Assembly (NCBI GenBank): GCA_944548615.1
Contig: OX155965.1
Span: 22,844,756-22,908,755, forward strand
From: Micropterix aruncella
Taxonomy: Eukaryota > Arthropoda > Insecta > Lepidoptera > Micropterigidae
DNA length: 64,000 nt
Direction: 5' to 3'
The notes under the pieces were generated by a model. That model had not been told where the DNA came from, did no database searches, and saw only the letters and a program-made list of their open reading frames with translations. Positions 1-11,574 of this stretch are shown here, in pieces. Position numbers and translations under genes: made by a program. Position 1 is the stretch's first letter, and every line of letters starts with the position of its first letter.

Positions 1-47
1 AAATAACTGAAAAAAAGAAAATTAAAAAATAAAATGGCATAAAATAG

Positions 48-162
48 TAAACATATAAATACAAATATATATGATAAAGGGTTAGTAACATACATATATA
101 CACATATACACATGCAAACATATATACATACATATATAATAATACACACACACACACATATT
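48..162. repeat. TA/CA microsatellite tract
   Basis: Mixed (TA)n, (CATA)n and (CA)n simple sequence directly beyond the stop codon of the minus-strand LINE ORF. It may be the decayed 3' tail of that LINE, as LINE tails are often simple sequence. Confidence 0.8.
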
Positions 163-1962
163 TTAAATTATTGTATGAAGCAATTCATTTTCAGTCTTTG
201 TACGACCTACTTCGTAAAGGAGCCATTTTTTTACTTTTATCTTAAATTGGTGTATATTTTGAACATTTTTTACTGACTCTTCTAAAGTATTAAAAATTTT
301 TGGGGCGATGAAATACAACTGTCTTTGGGCAAAGGTTGTATGTACGTGAGGAATTACATAGTTCGTCCCTTCAGCCATTCTAGTTGGTCTTTGCTGCTGG
401 CTTCGGGAACGTTTCTCTAAGGTCTTGTAAAAATGTATTAGGCATTGTTTCACGAACAACTGACGAATATCCAAAACACTTGCTTCGCTGAACAGCAGGT
501 CAGAGTCATGGCGGGGATGTTTTCTGTAAGTAACCCTCAATAATAATTTCTGGGCTTTAACCAGTGGTTCAAGTACTTGTTTCGTACAGGCCCCCCATGC
601 AATGATACCGTGCATCCATAAGCTTTGGCAAAGCGCCGTGTACACAATTTTTAACGTCGGTTTTGCCAAAATATTACGTAGCTCACGAAAGACGTATACT
701 AACTTTCGAGTGCGTGATGTAAGTTCATTTAGTTGGTTCTTCCAGGTTAACTTGGAATCAATGGTCAAACCAAGATACCTAATCTCGCCTACTTTATGAA
801 CGATCGGGCAGGCGCAGTTGGGTGGCTTAGGGCAGTTGAAGTTGATAGAGTGAACCTTTAGTTGGAATTCGCTTGTTGTAACGTCTGATCGCAATCCAAA
901 TGAGACCATTTTAGTCTTTGAAGCATTCAGCGTCAGCACGTGTCTATCTAGCCAACCTTTCACAATGTCTAGATTCATCTGCGATTTTTCGAAAGCTTCT
1001 TTCCATGAATTGGCTACCGTCAGCAGGACAGTGTCATCTGCAAAAGAGACGATCCGTGTGTTGTCCCCGAGTGGCAGGTCACATATCTCGTTGACGTACA
1101 ATAGGAAGAGGACCGGGCCGAGGACACTGCCTTGGGGAACGCCATATCGAACTTTTGCATTATCACTTTCGATTCCATCGATTACCGTGATCTGCGATCT
1201 GTCCTCTAGGTAATTTTTGAACCACTGATTCTCCTTGCCAGTTATGCCGTAACTCAATAGTTTACGTTGTAAAATGTTATGACATACAGTATCAAATGCC
1301 TTAGACAAGTCGAGGAACGTAGCGATGGGTTTCTTGCCATTATCGATGTTTTTTGCTATATATTCAGTTACAGAATTAATCGCATCGTTGGTTCCTCGAC
1401 CCTGCCTAAAGCCGTACTGATTGTTGGAGAGCAATTTTGCCGACTCAATATATGATACAAGCCGAGATTTAGCAATTTTTTCTATAATTTTCGAGGTCAT
1501 ACTTAGCAAGGAGATTGGTCTATAGTTGGTAATACTGTCAGTGCTCCCTGATTTATGTATAGGCCGTACCTTGGCTGATTTAAGGCAATTCGGAAAGACA
1601 CCCGTAATAAAGCTTTGGTTTATTATGTGAGCTATGGGTTCTGAGACGTAGTCAATGGCAATCTTAAGCAAATCTCCATCAATTCCATCATAACCAGGAG
1701 CGCAGTTAGATTTTAAGCTTCTAATTGTTTTACTGACCTCGTCAATATTAGTTGGAGTGAATTTAAATAAAGACGGTTTTTTCTGCGTAATATCGATGGC
1801 GTCCGCCAACGCGGTCTCAGTACTATTCAGATTCTTAAGAATATGGCCTGCTAGGTTTTCTCCAATAGTGACAAAATATTTATTGATGTAATTTAAGCTA
1901 TGTCCCTTGTTTTGATTCTTCGATTTTCCAATAACAAAGTTATGAAGTTTTAGGGGTTTTTC
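163..1962 (-). CDS. Non-LTR retrotransposon reverse transcriptase, 5'-truncated
   Basis: Copies element RNA into DNA at a nicked target. The frame is open for 600 codons from a TGA at 1963-1965 to the stop at 163. A start predicted near 1809 would be TTG, so it is not a true start: the element is truncated and lacks the upstream endonuclease. RT motifs run in order in the distal 548 residues: APGYDGID (~37-44), NYRPISLL (~95-102), LDLSKAFD (~166-173), GVPQGSVLGP (~223-232) and the catalytic FADDT (~256-260). Then come a thumb and a C-terminal domain with a short Cys cluster (CPKPPNCACP). This order is that of APE-type LINEs of the Jockey/CR1 group. The RT core has no stop or frameshift. It resembles the element at 24.3-26.4 kb but is clearly a different family. 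Confidence 0.9.
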   Translation of the reverse strand, partial: EKPLKLHNFVIGKSKNQNKGHSLNYINKYFVTIGENLAGHILKNLNSTETALADAIDITQKKPSLFKFTPTNIDEVSKTIRSLKSNCAPGYDGIDGDLLKIAIDYVSEPIAHIINQSFITGVFPNCLKSAKVRPIHKSGSTDSITNYRPISLLSMTSKIIEKIAKSRLVSYIESAKLLSNNQYGFRQGRGTNDAINSVTEYIAKNIDNGKKPIATFLDLSKAFDTVCHNILQRKLLSYGITGKENQWFKNYLEDRSQITVIDGIESDNAKVRYGVPQGSVLGPVLFLLYVNEICDLPLGDNTRIVSFADDTVLLTVANSWKEAFEKSQMNLDIVKGWLDRHVLTLNASKTKMVSFGLRSDVTTSEFQLKVHSINFNCPKPPNCACPIVHKVGEIRYLGLTIDSKLTWKNQLNELTSRTRKLVYVFRELRNILAKPTLKIVYTALCQSLWMHGIIAWGACTKQVLEPLVKAQKLLLRVTYRKHPRHDSDLLFSEASVLDIRQLFVKQCLIHFYKTLEKRSRSQQQRPTRMAEGTNYVIPHVHTTFAQRQLYFIAPKIFNTLEESVKNVQNIHQFKIKVKKWLLYEVGRTKTENELLHTII

Positions 1963-1965
1963 TCA

Positions 1966-2910
1966 GTAGTGGCGGTTAAAGGAGCTCCACCGCCGTTCTA
2001 ATCTTCACATGAGGTTCTCTTACGAGGTTCACACGCTTATTCTCTCTGTACCGCCTTTTAACTTTGTCATATGAATCTGCACTGTCCCCTAACGAAGCCA
2101 CCACATCTTGATGAATTCGAGTGGGAGTAAAACTTATTAACACACATCTACTCGCGTCCGTCCATGACAGCACCGAGCAGCGGATTTACTAACATATCAA
2201 ATCGGTGCAAGTCTATCATTACAGGTTAAAACTTGCAAATTGGTGTTCGATCCAATCACAAATGGGTCTATATGGTATACCAGGATCGACTGCCTCCACT
2301 AATTTAAAAGTGAGCCAAGGGTGAAGCAAACTGATCATGCATGAATCTCTGCTTTGAGATCGAGATCAGAAGTCATGATATGTTCGACATAACAAAATCT
2401 CGTAACATTTTCTAAATATCTGTTGTCATAGATATCATATTTCATAGATACTGCCGTATATCATATTTATTCTACCAGAGGTAAGCAGAACTACTGGTAT
2501 TTATGTATCAAGTCCATGAATTTGGGTATGACAATGTATAACGAACTCATTGTCTTAGATTTCTAGCAATGACAGCAGCTGAGTTTGTTGTTGATGCAAA
2601 GATTTTATCATCATCCAATTAATTAGTCACATTTGCAGAAGCAAGGATGTGACGGCTTCTCCGTTCGCGAGTGTCGTGAGGTTAGAAGTCGTGCGATGTC
2701 AAGAGCCATTCATCATGATTAGAAAACGGCATCCGCGCAAAAATCCGGAAGTTTAATGATACACACGAATGCCGTAATAAGCCAAAGTGGCAAAAGAATT
2801 TAAAGTAATTTGTTTTGGAATCGATTATTAACCGTAAAAGTTATGGGTGAAATGTATTACTGCCGGTACCTACCTCAAATTTTCGAAACTGGTGATTTCT
2901 CAAATATTTA
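1966..2910. other. No gene recognised
   Basis: The LINE frame ends abruptly at about 1965 and unrelated sequence follows. A 65-codon minus-strand frame at 1976-2173 matches no family I know. The rest is ordinary AT-rich sequence. Confidence 0.5.
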
Positions 2911-2914
2911 TTTT

Positions 2915-3250
2915 TATTTTTTATTTATTTAAGAATTAATTACTATAAAACATTGATTTGCTTACAAAAATAACAGGAACCGAATGGCAAAACCTTAACC
3001 TTTTGCTTATTTGATTCTGTCACCCAGCTGGGACTAGCCCGTTCTAGGGTGGACAGGACTCTAATATTACAATCACGCTTGATTGCTTGATTGCTTACAA
3101 ATGTACAAGTTTTAGTAAAAAGCTAATAACACTAAATTGCCCTAAATTGTGGATTTCAAAATAATAATAATAATAATAAATATTAAAAGATAATATAATA
3201 AATAAAATGCAATTCCATTATATAATCGGCAATAAATATAAATGTAAAAT
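2915..3250 (-). repeat. LINE 3'-UTR remnant
   Basis: Read on the minus strand, a GAACGGGYTAKWCCCAGYTGGG-like core and an AT-rich (AATAAA)n tail parallel the 3' UTR of the LINE at 23.96-24.33 kb. No RT frame accompanies it here, so it looks like a short 5'-truncated copy of a related element. An (AAT)n run sits at about 3161-3180. Confidence 0.55.
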
Positions 3251-3269
3251 TCGATTAAATATTATAAAT

Positions 3270-3316
3270 ACAAATTTTGGGCTAGCTCTAAACACAATTT
3301 TGGGCTAGCTCTAAAA
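3270..3316. repeat. Short tandem duplication
   Basis: A unit containing TTTTGGGCTAGCTCTAAA occurs twice in direct succession, immediately upstream of the endonuclease LINE fragment. Confidence 0.75.
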
Positions 3317-3334
3317 CTGCCCTCTCTGCTCTAG

Positions 3335-4421
3335 GCCAACTCCAGAATAACCAAACATTCGATTCTAAGCAATTCCAAGGATCCGGCAATATCGAAGCAC
3401 GTAGTAAGTGGCCGTAGTGAGTCAAATGATCTACAAGCCCGCGTTGACTTCCACAAAAAGTTCCTTACTGGAATCAGCCAGAATGGCACTGGTCTGGGGT
3501 ATGGCAGTACAACCATGAGCGATGTGGACTTGAAGAAGTCTCTCTTGCGGGGAGATTACGACAGCAAAAGTATGGCTCACGCTATTGGCCTTCAATGCCA
3601 GAATGATTGGACAACAATTGGAGACTTTTGCATTCCTCCTCCAATGCACTGGAAAGTAATGTTGTATGACTGGACGCCAGAAATGCTGAAATTTTATTTA
3701 AATGCCTTTCAGCATACACTTCCAGACCCCAGTAACCTCGCTCGTTGGAGCTATGCTGAGAATATATTTTATTTAACCGTGATAGTTATTAACTTTTATT
3801 ATTAATATATTTTATTTAACCGTGATTTTATTTAACCGTGATAGTTCATGTCCCCTTTGTAGCAACACCCCTTGCACAGCTAGACATATTGTAGCTGGCT
3901 GCAAGGTGGTCTTTGATCGAGGACGGTACACTTACCGCCACGACAAAGTCCTTGCTGTTATTCGCGAGGTACTTAGCCTCTTAGTGGCTCGTGCCAACAA
4001 GGGTTCCACAGTATCCTCCAAACCCCCAATACAGTTTGTGCGGGTTGGCTCTAAAGGCAAAAAACATCTCACTGCAAAAGCTTTCTCAATAATCGAGAAA
4101 GCTTCAGATTGGATTATGGAGGTCGATTCGGTCTCTAAGCAGTATAAATTCCCTGAAAGTCTCGGATGCACAGCCCTGCGTCCAGATATAACTCTTTACT
4201 CTCTATCTCGGAAGATGGTCCTTATCGTAGAATTAACTGTTCCTTGGGAATCAAATATCCCAAAAGACCACGAGTACAAAATAAATAAATACCATGACCT
4301 CGCAAATGCCGTCACCCGGAACGGCTTCACTGTTCACCTTCACGCTGTGGAAGTAGGCGCTCGTGGCCTGCCAGCTAAATCTTTGTTTCACCTTTTTAAA
4401 GATCTTGGATCTTCTCTCTAG
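3335..4421 (+). pseudogene. LINE 3' part with restriction-like endonuclease, broken
   Basis: This is the region downstream of RT in a LINE that ends in a restriction-like endonuclease. The first frame (3335-3805) holds the linker, with a WTPEMLKFYLNAFQHTLPDPSNLARW stretch. The second frame (3822-4421) starts with a CPLC...H...C zinc-knuckle-like motif, a GRYTYRHDKVL stretch and a PD-(D/E)XK-like core: RPDITLYS followed by VLIVELTVPWE. Similar C-termini are known to me from animal LINEs of the R2/R4/HERO type; the exact clade is uncertain. The break at 3760-3845 is filled by repeated copies of a TTTATTTAACCGTGAT unit that disrupt the frame. The 3' UTR continues to about 4660. A second, more decayed copy lies on the minus strand at 52785-53480. 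Confidence 0.75.
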
Positions 4422-4680
4422 GAAAATAATCAACTCCTTTCTAGAAAAATTATCTAAAACTGCGATTTCTGCATCTCAAATTCTATGGCTTCGAAGGGGG
4501 AGTGAATGGGTGGTAAGGTGAACGCTCACATGTGGCAAGACAGCTGTCCTAAACCTACCACCGCCGGTCGTTAGTCCGGAATCCACCCTTCACCTCCCAG
4601 AAGTGTAATAATTATATATGATGGGCCCGATTTTTGGTCGGTGAATTCCATGGCAGCTCCGTTTGTATTTTATTTTATTT
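4422..4680 (+). repeat. 3' UTR of the endonuclease LINE
   Basis: Non-coding tail after the stop codon, ending in a TTTTATTTTATTTTATTTAT run. The same block appears in reverse at 52785-53040, including CATGGCAGCTCCGTTTGTAT, so it belongs to the element rather than to flanking DNA. Confidence 0.75.
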
Positions 4681-4689
4681 TATTTATAT

Positions 4690-5390
4690 GTGAAAAAAGA
4701 AAGAAACAGTCATTAATATTTAATATTGTTAAGTAATATAGGATTTAATATAAAAATACCTAGTCAAAAAAATTATAATTCACTGTCAAAATAATAACAA
4801 AGTCAAAATACCAACAAAGTCAAATAATTTTTGGTAGTTAGTTCAATGTTAAAATATACTCAACATACATGTTTAAAAATATGTTAATAATTTGTGCACC
4901 TAGGTTTCATTAAACTATTATTTCTGATATTTGATGTATGGTTAGTCTGTCATGACTCGATAACCATTTCTTTAATTTATTGTTGATTATTACTGGCACA
5001 CTTTACGTCGCTGATCGCTGATTTGTATGACACTTCTTGTCGTTTGTATATAAAAAAACATGATTTGGTTTTATCAACTGTTGTTATTATTACGATACAA
5101 ATTAAATAACACCTACTTTTAAAAATAAAAAAAGAATTTTACTAAAAAAAAACAAAAGAGCCCTCTTTAAGATCGAAACGTAGAAGCTATACCTCCGCTT
5201 TTGTTTGTTTTGGATTATTTCTTGGCTTATGTTATTTATATGCAGTACCGAACTGGGACCTAAGAAAGGGCCGGTAACGTATTTAGCTGTCGACCCTCTA
5301 AAAAAGAATATGGTTTTATGAAAATTTTGAGACACAAGTGAGACACCGTATTTTATGAAATAAACTTACGTATTTAGGTCTTGTAATAGG
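4690..5390. other. No gene recognised
   Basis: AT-rich DNA. A 77-codon minus-strand frame (5102-5335) is low-complexity and not supported. Confidence 0.5.
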
Positions 5391-5399
5391 ATACACATT

Positions 5400-5575
5400 G
5401 AAGTTACCCTCTACTAGGGGTGAATCCGCCACCCCAGGAAGGAATAACGACATTGATCACTCATTCAACCGTGGGGTGAATGCAGAGACTTGGGACAAAT
5501 CAGGCCACCTACGCAAACGTGCCCGTGAGAGACCAACGCATCGGTTTCATGCCGATGTACTTCCTCGTGGGATAT
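5400..5575 (-). repeat. R10 repeat, copy A (hairpin end only)
   Basis: Matches the hairpin-side end of the R10 family in reverse: a diverged hairpin core, CACCCCAGG, an AGACTTGGGACAAA stretch, then CGTGCCCGTGAGAGACCAACG. The terminal hairpin no longer pairs fully. Compare with copy G at 56727-57402. Confidence 0.7.
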
Positions 5576-5589
5576 TGCCGAGCTGTTAT

Positions 5590-6585
5590 TGCAATAGAAT
5601 TCGCAAAGAGATTCTTGAGCAAAAAATGCAAATAATAATATGGTCAATATCACTAGTTTTTCGAAGTATTCACAATATGACTGCCGTGGACAAACACTCA
5701 CTATCGCAGGTATGGCTCTTTTCAGTAGAGTGAATACACATTTGATATGCGCTGCAGTACTCCAGAGCAGAATACCATAACGCAGATGTGATTCAACCAG
5801 CCCATAAAAGATTGATACACCTTCAGATTTTGAGTTGATTTGTTATCTGGAGAATTAAATTACAGAATAACTCTACTCCTTAGTTAGCTCGCGTCCTTGC
5901 TTCTACACTTCGCTCGTCCCCACAGCATACGCAAACCCCACGGCCCGACGTTGCAACGGGCATTTGCCCGGCATGCCCGTAGCCCGGTCCAGGCCTGGTT
6001 ACATAGGTTTTAAATTAGTAAATTTTGCTCAGTTAGTAACTCACCATGTTGATCTTGCCGAGGACGTCCGATATCTGTTCCTTGCTGCACATCTTGAATG
6101 TCTACGCGTATTCGTTTCCAGCGTTTTGCCATTTAATGTTCACATCTCGCGTTTAGGTGAGCCTAATAAATTAAGACGCGGATTAAAACATGAGATAAAT
6201 TAAATAAACTCTCTCATTATTGCATCTCCCAAAAAGTAATTTACATTTACATTTACTTCGTGTCCAATTGGCGGCTAAAAGCCACTCTTGGACGTGTCAA
6301 AATATGTGTGTTAGGTAGTAAGTCTCATTACTACTTTAACCTTTACTTAACGTTCTCAAGAATTTAGTAATCAGGTAGAAAAAAATAGTATCTATGAAAC
6401 TTTGGAAGTTACAAGTCTTATTACAAAATAAAAAAAAGCTTATTAATTAAAATAGTCACTAATTCGAATAGGTACCAACTAAAAGCCACTCATTACAATA
6501 ACTAAAATAGTCAGCAAAGAGTTAAATAATCTAAATACAAATATATGAAGCTTTACAGAAAATAACGATCAATGTCATGTTTTTG
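5590..6585. other. No gene recognised
   Basis: Mixed unique-looking DNA with a GC-rich patch near 5880-6000. No frame matches a protein family I recognise. Confidence 0.5.
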
Positions 6586-6587
6586 GT

Positions 6588-6665
6588 GAAAATGAGATAC
6601 AATCATGTGGCTTCTTCAAAAACGAATCGAAGCATAAATCAATTTTCGAAAGAAATATCTTAGTC
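6588..6665 (+). repeat. Short interspersed repeat shared with 36820-36895
   Basis: The block with AACGAATCGAAGCATAAATC and TTTTCGAAAGAAATATC recurs at 36820-36895 with few changes. Function unknown. Confidence 0.65.
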
Positions 6666-7656
6666 TGATTTTATATAAAGGAAAATAAAACGTGTGACGG
6701 GAAAAACTGATCAAAGCCCACGCGGTAACGGTGGACCTTCATCAGTCTTTGCCGTCAGGTCCAGAGATGGAGTACCTCGATGAACCTCCGGTTGACGCTG
6801 AGAAGGAACTGTGATGGGAAATACTGATCACACCCAATTACCTTTCCATGTTTTCGTTTTTTTTTCTGATGTATAATTTAGGTAAAATGTATTATTTTTA
6901 AAAAACTCAAATATTCTTATTATTATATTATTCTTATACATATTATAGTTTTGATTTTTATCTCACGTGTAATTTAAGTAAAATGTTTTTTTTTGTAGCA
7001 AATCAAATATATCTAATTTAAAGACAAAATATGTTTTTTCTCACTCAAATTCATGCTAAAATGTAATCTTTACCGGACTTCAAAAAAAGGAGGAGGTTAT
7101 CAATTCGGTTGGATCTTTTTGAAAATGTTTGTTACCTCAGAACTTTGCCATTGATGAACCGATTTGATATTTTTTTATTTGAAAGGGTACACTTGCAGAA
7201 TGGTCCCATTTTTATCAAAATCTTTTTCTGATGATGGGATTCATGACGAATTGAGAGAACTCCTCAAATATTATCATATAAAGTTGAAAATGTACATGTT
7301 GATTTAATTCCGAAGACAATATGTATATTTTTATGGCAAGCATGATATGATTCTACACCCTGGGTTGGCTTCCGACGAGAGGACTCCTCAATGATAAACA
7401 GCACAGACACGAAATTTTGTATACTCATTCAGTTATGATAGCCCGTTTTTAGTTTCACTATGACATCTGCACCCAAGGTTGGCTCCCGACGAGGAGACTC
7501 CTTAACGGTCACAGCACAGACACGAAATTTTGTATATGCATTCAATTACGACAGCCCGTTCTAAGTTTCACCAAGACAGGACTGCGGCACCCAGGGTTGG
7601 CTTCCAAAGAGGAAACTCCTCAACCGTAAACAGCACAGATATAACAGCACAGATAT

Positions 7657-8300
7657 AACTTGAATATAACTCGGTCATCTGGTGTACAAGTGAAAACAAA
7701 TACATTCAGATGGTAGAGCGTATTCAAAGAAAATTTTTAAGATATATTTATTACAGAAAATACAATATTTATCCATACTTATTTCCGTCAGATTTTGTGC
7801 TAGGAATGGTAGGATACAACAGTCTTGAAACTCGTCGATATATTTCACTAATTATATTTGCATATAAACTTATTCAAGGAACAATTTATTTGCCAGAGAT
7901 ACTATGTAAGTTTGAATTGTACGTACCGGTAAATTACACAGCGAGGAGATCGCATCTATTGTTTAATGTGCCGTACCACCGTACAAATATTTTTGTAGAC
8001 AGGCCAGTGGGAAGGGTTATAGCTCTTCTTAATTCCTTACCCACTGAAATAGATATCTTTTGTACATCCCTTTGGCAGCTAAAAAGGCATCTCCCTGGTA
8101 TCTCATGTTTATCATAATCTGTCTTTTATTTAGTTTTATATTTTTATGTTTTTTTCTTGTTCAATGTTAGCATTAATTTAGTTATGTAGTCATTTATTTT
8201 TAGACTTACACTCCAGCTTTAATATTCAAGGGCGAATTGGATTCATCTGTAATGCCCTTGAATACTATTTGAAACTAATAAATAAATAAAATAATAAATT
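7657..8300 (+). mobile_element. 5'-truncated LINE insertion
   Basis: About 640 bp almost identical to the 3' end of the minus-strand LINE at 47213-48723, including the same 3' UTR and an (AATAA)n tail. It is inserted in the ACCGACTTC repeat. Near-identity implies a recent common source. A duplicated ACAGCACAGATATA lies at the 5' junction, but I could not fix a clear target duplication. Confidence 0.85.
7710..8117 (+). pseudogene. LINE RT C-terminal fragment
   Basis: 135 codons matching the C-terminal 135 residues of the minus-strand RT frame at 47389-48123, with only a handful of substitutions (for example SLET for SIET, PGIS for PAIS). It begins MVERIQRKFLRY, part of the post-RT domain, and carries no RT catalytic motif because the copy is 5'-truncated. 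It is not expected to make a functional product. The frame is intact only because the insertion is young. Confidence 0.85.
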
Positions 8301-8399
8301 TTGTATACTCATTCAATTATGATACTAAGTATCACCATGACATGGCTGCTACACTTATAAAAAAAAATAAGTCGGCTTTTCTTTGTTAAAATGTGTATT

Positions 8400-9120
8400 A
8401 TTTAAGTTATTATCAAAAAACCACCTATATCGAGTCTCCAATATTAGGATATGGATCGAAAGACTTTTTACTATATTTATTCGAAACACAAGACAAAAAT
8501 GCGGGCAATAGAAATTAGGACGGGTTCTTTTTAAACGCTGTTATGTTAGTGCATTGCTCAAATCAATATGCTTATTTAGCTGGAACCGATCCCGAATTCT
8601 TACAAGTGCACACACGCCTTTCTTTCTATGACAATCTTGACAGGGTCCTATTACTAATTCGCAGTGAAATAATTATCCCTTTTCATTAGGGGGTTGTATC
8701 TGCTGTAAATTTTAATACGGTATTGATAGCAGAGCTTAGAATGATACATTATTCATTGTGTATATTTAACATGTAAATATATAAGGAATAGAAAACACGA
8801 CTGCCGTTACAAAAAGTGAACTACTGTATTTATAATTATTTTTATTACGGTTTCTTATGGCATATTTGTGGTTTATGTATTTATCCATAGAGATACATAG
8901 TCATACTCATATTCATATTCATTTTATTAGTATACTGGTATACAAGTCAGATACAGATTAGCAAACATTCATGCATATTAGCAAACAAATATTTTTTTTA
9001 TCGTAAAGAAAAGATAAAATAAACAAAACAAAACGAAGATAAAAATACAAGAATAATGTAAAAAGAAGACATACAACACAAAATGCAAAGAGATCATTAA
9101 ATACTTTAGCCACCAAAGCA
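8400..9120. other. No gene recognised
   Basis: AT-rich DNA with CATA/TCATAT simple sequence near 8895-8925 and an A-rich stretch at 8990-9080 that could be the decayed tail of the neighbouring minus-strand LINE fragment. Confidence 0.45.
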
Positions 9121-9125
9121 TTTTA

Positions 9126-9428
9126 GATTTCACTCGAGTAATATTCCTCCAGTGAGTAAAACGCCTTATCTGTAAGGTATCTCTTAAGGCGTTTGTTAAA
9201 CACGTCAAGAGATTGCGCCTGTCTAATGTGCTCGATGAGTTTGTTGTAAACCGCTGGGCCGGCGATATAGGCTAGCCTCTCCGACTTGGATAATGCATGA
9301 CTTACCGAACGTAGCATGCTACGGGATCTTGTTGGATAGTGATGATCCACACCATTCAATTCAAAATCGGCTAGACTTCTGCGAACGAACAGCGCTACTT
9401 CCATTATATAAATGGACGGCAGTGGCAT
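9126..9428 (-). pseudogene. LINE RT C-terminal fragment
   Basis: About 100 codons resembling the C-terminal end of Jockey/CR1-group RT proteins: HHYPTRSRSMLRSVSHALSK, then GPAVYNKLIEHIRQAQSLDVF and a KRYLTDKAFYSLEEYY ending. That order (basic TRS/TR stretch, YNKL, helical FNKRLKRYL tail) is typical of the family's last domain. No RT core is present; the copy is truncated on its 5' side near 9428. It is not the same family as the 7.7/47.4 kb LINE. Confidence 0.7.
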
Positions 9429-9550
9429 GATGCAGAGCCCATATTACGAGTATTTTCGGAATGTACTTAATAAGGCATTTCATTTGACCCAACACGATAT
9501 ATATATGTTAATTTATTGATATTTGGAGATTTGGACATGTAGATTTACTC

Positions 9551-9849
9551 AACCGCCCTACCTTTGGGTTATTCAAAAAGTAGCTAAAAATCGTTGAGTT
9601 TTTTTTTCATTTGATTTCTTAATACCAATACTTGATTACAATATACCAGTAATTTTTTTTACACAATAGAGCCATTTATTACCCTTTTTTGTATTGAGAA
9701 TCTAAAGAACAATTTGATGTATCACGTACTGTGGACTTCGGGGTTTTTTATGTTTTTGTACCCAAACGTAGATACGAAATATGGGTTGTTTCGTTCAGGC
9801 GATATTATAGCGGACGTATCACGTACGTTCGTATAGGTAGAGCGGTTAA
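9551..9849. mobile_element. MITE-like repeat, copy 1
   Basis: About 300 bp that aligns collinearly with 16011-16326. The ends AACCGCCCTACCT... and ...AGGTAGAGCGGTT are short imperfect inverted repeats. Shared internal blocks include TTCAGGCGATA and GTATCACGTACGTTC. No coding capacity; probably a non-autonomous DNA element. Confidence 0.6.
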
Positions 9850-9929
9850 TATTTGGATAATTAAGGTACCATATAACACTCGGGATAACCCTTCTAACAA
9901 TACCACATAGTTCTAAATCAGTTCGAGCG

Positions 9930-10035
9930 ATTTGATGTTATGGCTGAATAAAGAAACGGAAAACATACAAAGACGAACCATGACCCAAAACACTTCTTTT
10001 TTGTTGGACAGTCGTGTAAAAATAGTATCTACATG
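9930..10035 (+). repeat. Interspersed repeat, also at 48.7 and 53.7 kb
   Basis: AATAAAGAAACGGAAAACAT followed by an AACACTTC...GTCGTGTAAAAAT block. The same order occurs at 48725-48850 (+) and, in reverse, at 53715-53835. Confidence 0.6.
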
Positions 10036-10067
10036 GTTCCATTGGCTCCTAATGGTTCTACGTAGGT

Positions 10068-10970
10068 TGGGTGGTGATGGCCTTCTTTCGGTTACCTTGG
10101 TCGGCCCAACTTAGGGTTAAACTTACATCCGGTAGCCCCCTCGAAGAGGGACTTAACCCGTCAGGGCCGCTGTGACCTCTGCATGCGGCTGTAACCTGCA
10201 GTCGGAGGGGGTTGGGATAAGAAGTGCAGATTTGGGGGAATACCTCGGGGGGAACTGAGAGCAATGCTCTCGCAATCCGGCGAATAACCGGAGATCTGGA
10301 GAATGGAGGTTTGTTGTTGAGCTGGGCTAACCCATCATAAGAAACGATCCGATGGCAACCCGACCCGAGTGACATTGGCGAGCAAAGAGCGCCACGGATC
10401 CACGATAAGCTCAATATGAATTACTGCTAACGTCAGGTAGATGCCGCGCAAGCGACCTCGAATTCGTGATCAGACTGGAGGACGGAGAAATCCATCCGAA
10501 TCTGGTAGTAAGGGTGTGAGGTCGGAACGCTGGTTTCACTTCCCAGTGCCTCGCGGTAATGCGTTGGACCCTCACGGCACAATATACCGATAGAAAAGTA
10601 GACGCACTCTCAAGCGACAGGGGATTGTGGGAATAGGGTGCGAGGATAGTGAGCAAAGGGCTACGTTTCGGCGAAAGCCTTTGAAGCCCTGAAAAACGTT
10701 TGAACATCTGCGTTGGCGGAGTAGTAGGCATGTGGCGGCCATATGCGAGCCCTTGGACTCTTGACGTAGCTCGATAAGTTTTCAATTTTGTTCTAAGATA
10801 CGCTACTATCTAGTATACTGTGCCCATGTGCCTGTTGGCATAGTTAGGCGGCAGACTGGGTTGTCCCTAAATGTCTAGGTCCATCCCACGGTTGAAATAA
10901 TGATAAATATCATTATACCCTCCTGGGGTGGCGGGTTCGCTCTTAGTAGTCGACAGCTCTTAAGTATCTA
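10068..10970 (+). repeat. R10 repeat, copy B
   Basis: Long copy with the alternative 5' head (GGTAGCCCCCTCGAAGAGGG), a central CCGCGCAAGCGACCTCGAA block, TCGCGGTAATGCGTTGG, then CTGGGGTGGCGGGTTCGCTC at the hairpin end. The hairpin is decayed here. The only frames in it lie on the opposite strand and are not conserved between copies. Confidence 0.75.
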
Positions 10971-10999
10971 CAACAGATGATTAATAGGTAAATTTATTT

Positions 11000-11570
11000 T
11001 GAATCGTTCCTCGTGAATTTATCAATAATTTAATTAGTTACAATAATGTCGCTTAAATTCTTTCAATTTTATTAACAATTTGGCTTAATTAATCATAACT
11101 GTATAAATATTAAACCGTCGTTAGAGCGTTAAGTAGGTGTGTAAATTATTTTACACGCAAACTGTACCGCACACCTAGGTACTGACACTTAGTCAATATA
11201 AATATGATCTGAAATCAGCGCTTGTTCACAATCTATAATATGTACGCATTATAAATAATTGCTGAAATCATCCAAACTTACATAAAAAGGAAAGGCAGCA
11301 CGGTTTCCGGTAAAACGAAACACTCGCCAAATAGTGCGATCGCTTATCATTCTTCATACAGATTTTAAACCGGCGATTTGCAATCGTTCGGTTTGCATTT
11401 GGAATAATGTAATTTGCTTCGCTGCGCATTGATTTCGTTAACTGAATATTAGTCGGGGAGCTAGTGATTTTTTTCAGTCGGCACTGATTTTACCAGACAC
11501 CAAACGTCGATAGGATTATTCAGTGACTAATTCTAAATAGTGGACAAGCATTTTGTAGGGGGTAGAGACT
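11000..11570. other. No gene recognised
   Basis: AT-rich DNA with no supported frame or repeat. Confidence 0.5.
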
Positions 11571-11574
11571 TTGC

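Larger units (their letters stand above)
7072..8376 (+). repeat. Lepidopteran ACCGACTTC repeat, interrupted by a LINE
   Basis: Starts with CCGGACTTC, an A-run and GGAGGAGGTTATCAATTCGG, and ends with AAGTCGGCTTTTCTTTG. I recognise this as a non-autonomous interspersed repeat abundant in Lepidoptera. It contains nearly three tandem units of about 118 bp (from ~7358), each with GGTTGGCTTCCGACGAG and GAAATTTTGTATAC. A LINE tail (7657-8300) sits inside the third unit, and the repeat resumes at AAATTTTGTATAC. Other copies: 28378-28918 and 37765-38085. Confidence 0.85.

Noticed and set aside
10058..10785. Two minus-strand frames of 118 and 124 codons
   Set aside because: They lie in R10 copy B and are not conserved in other R10 copies.
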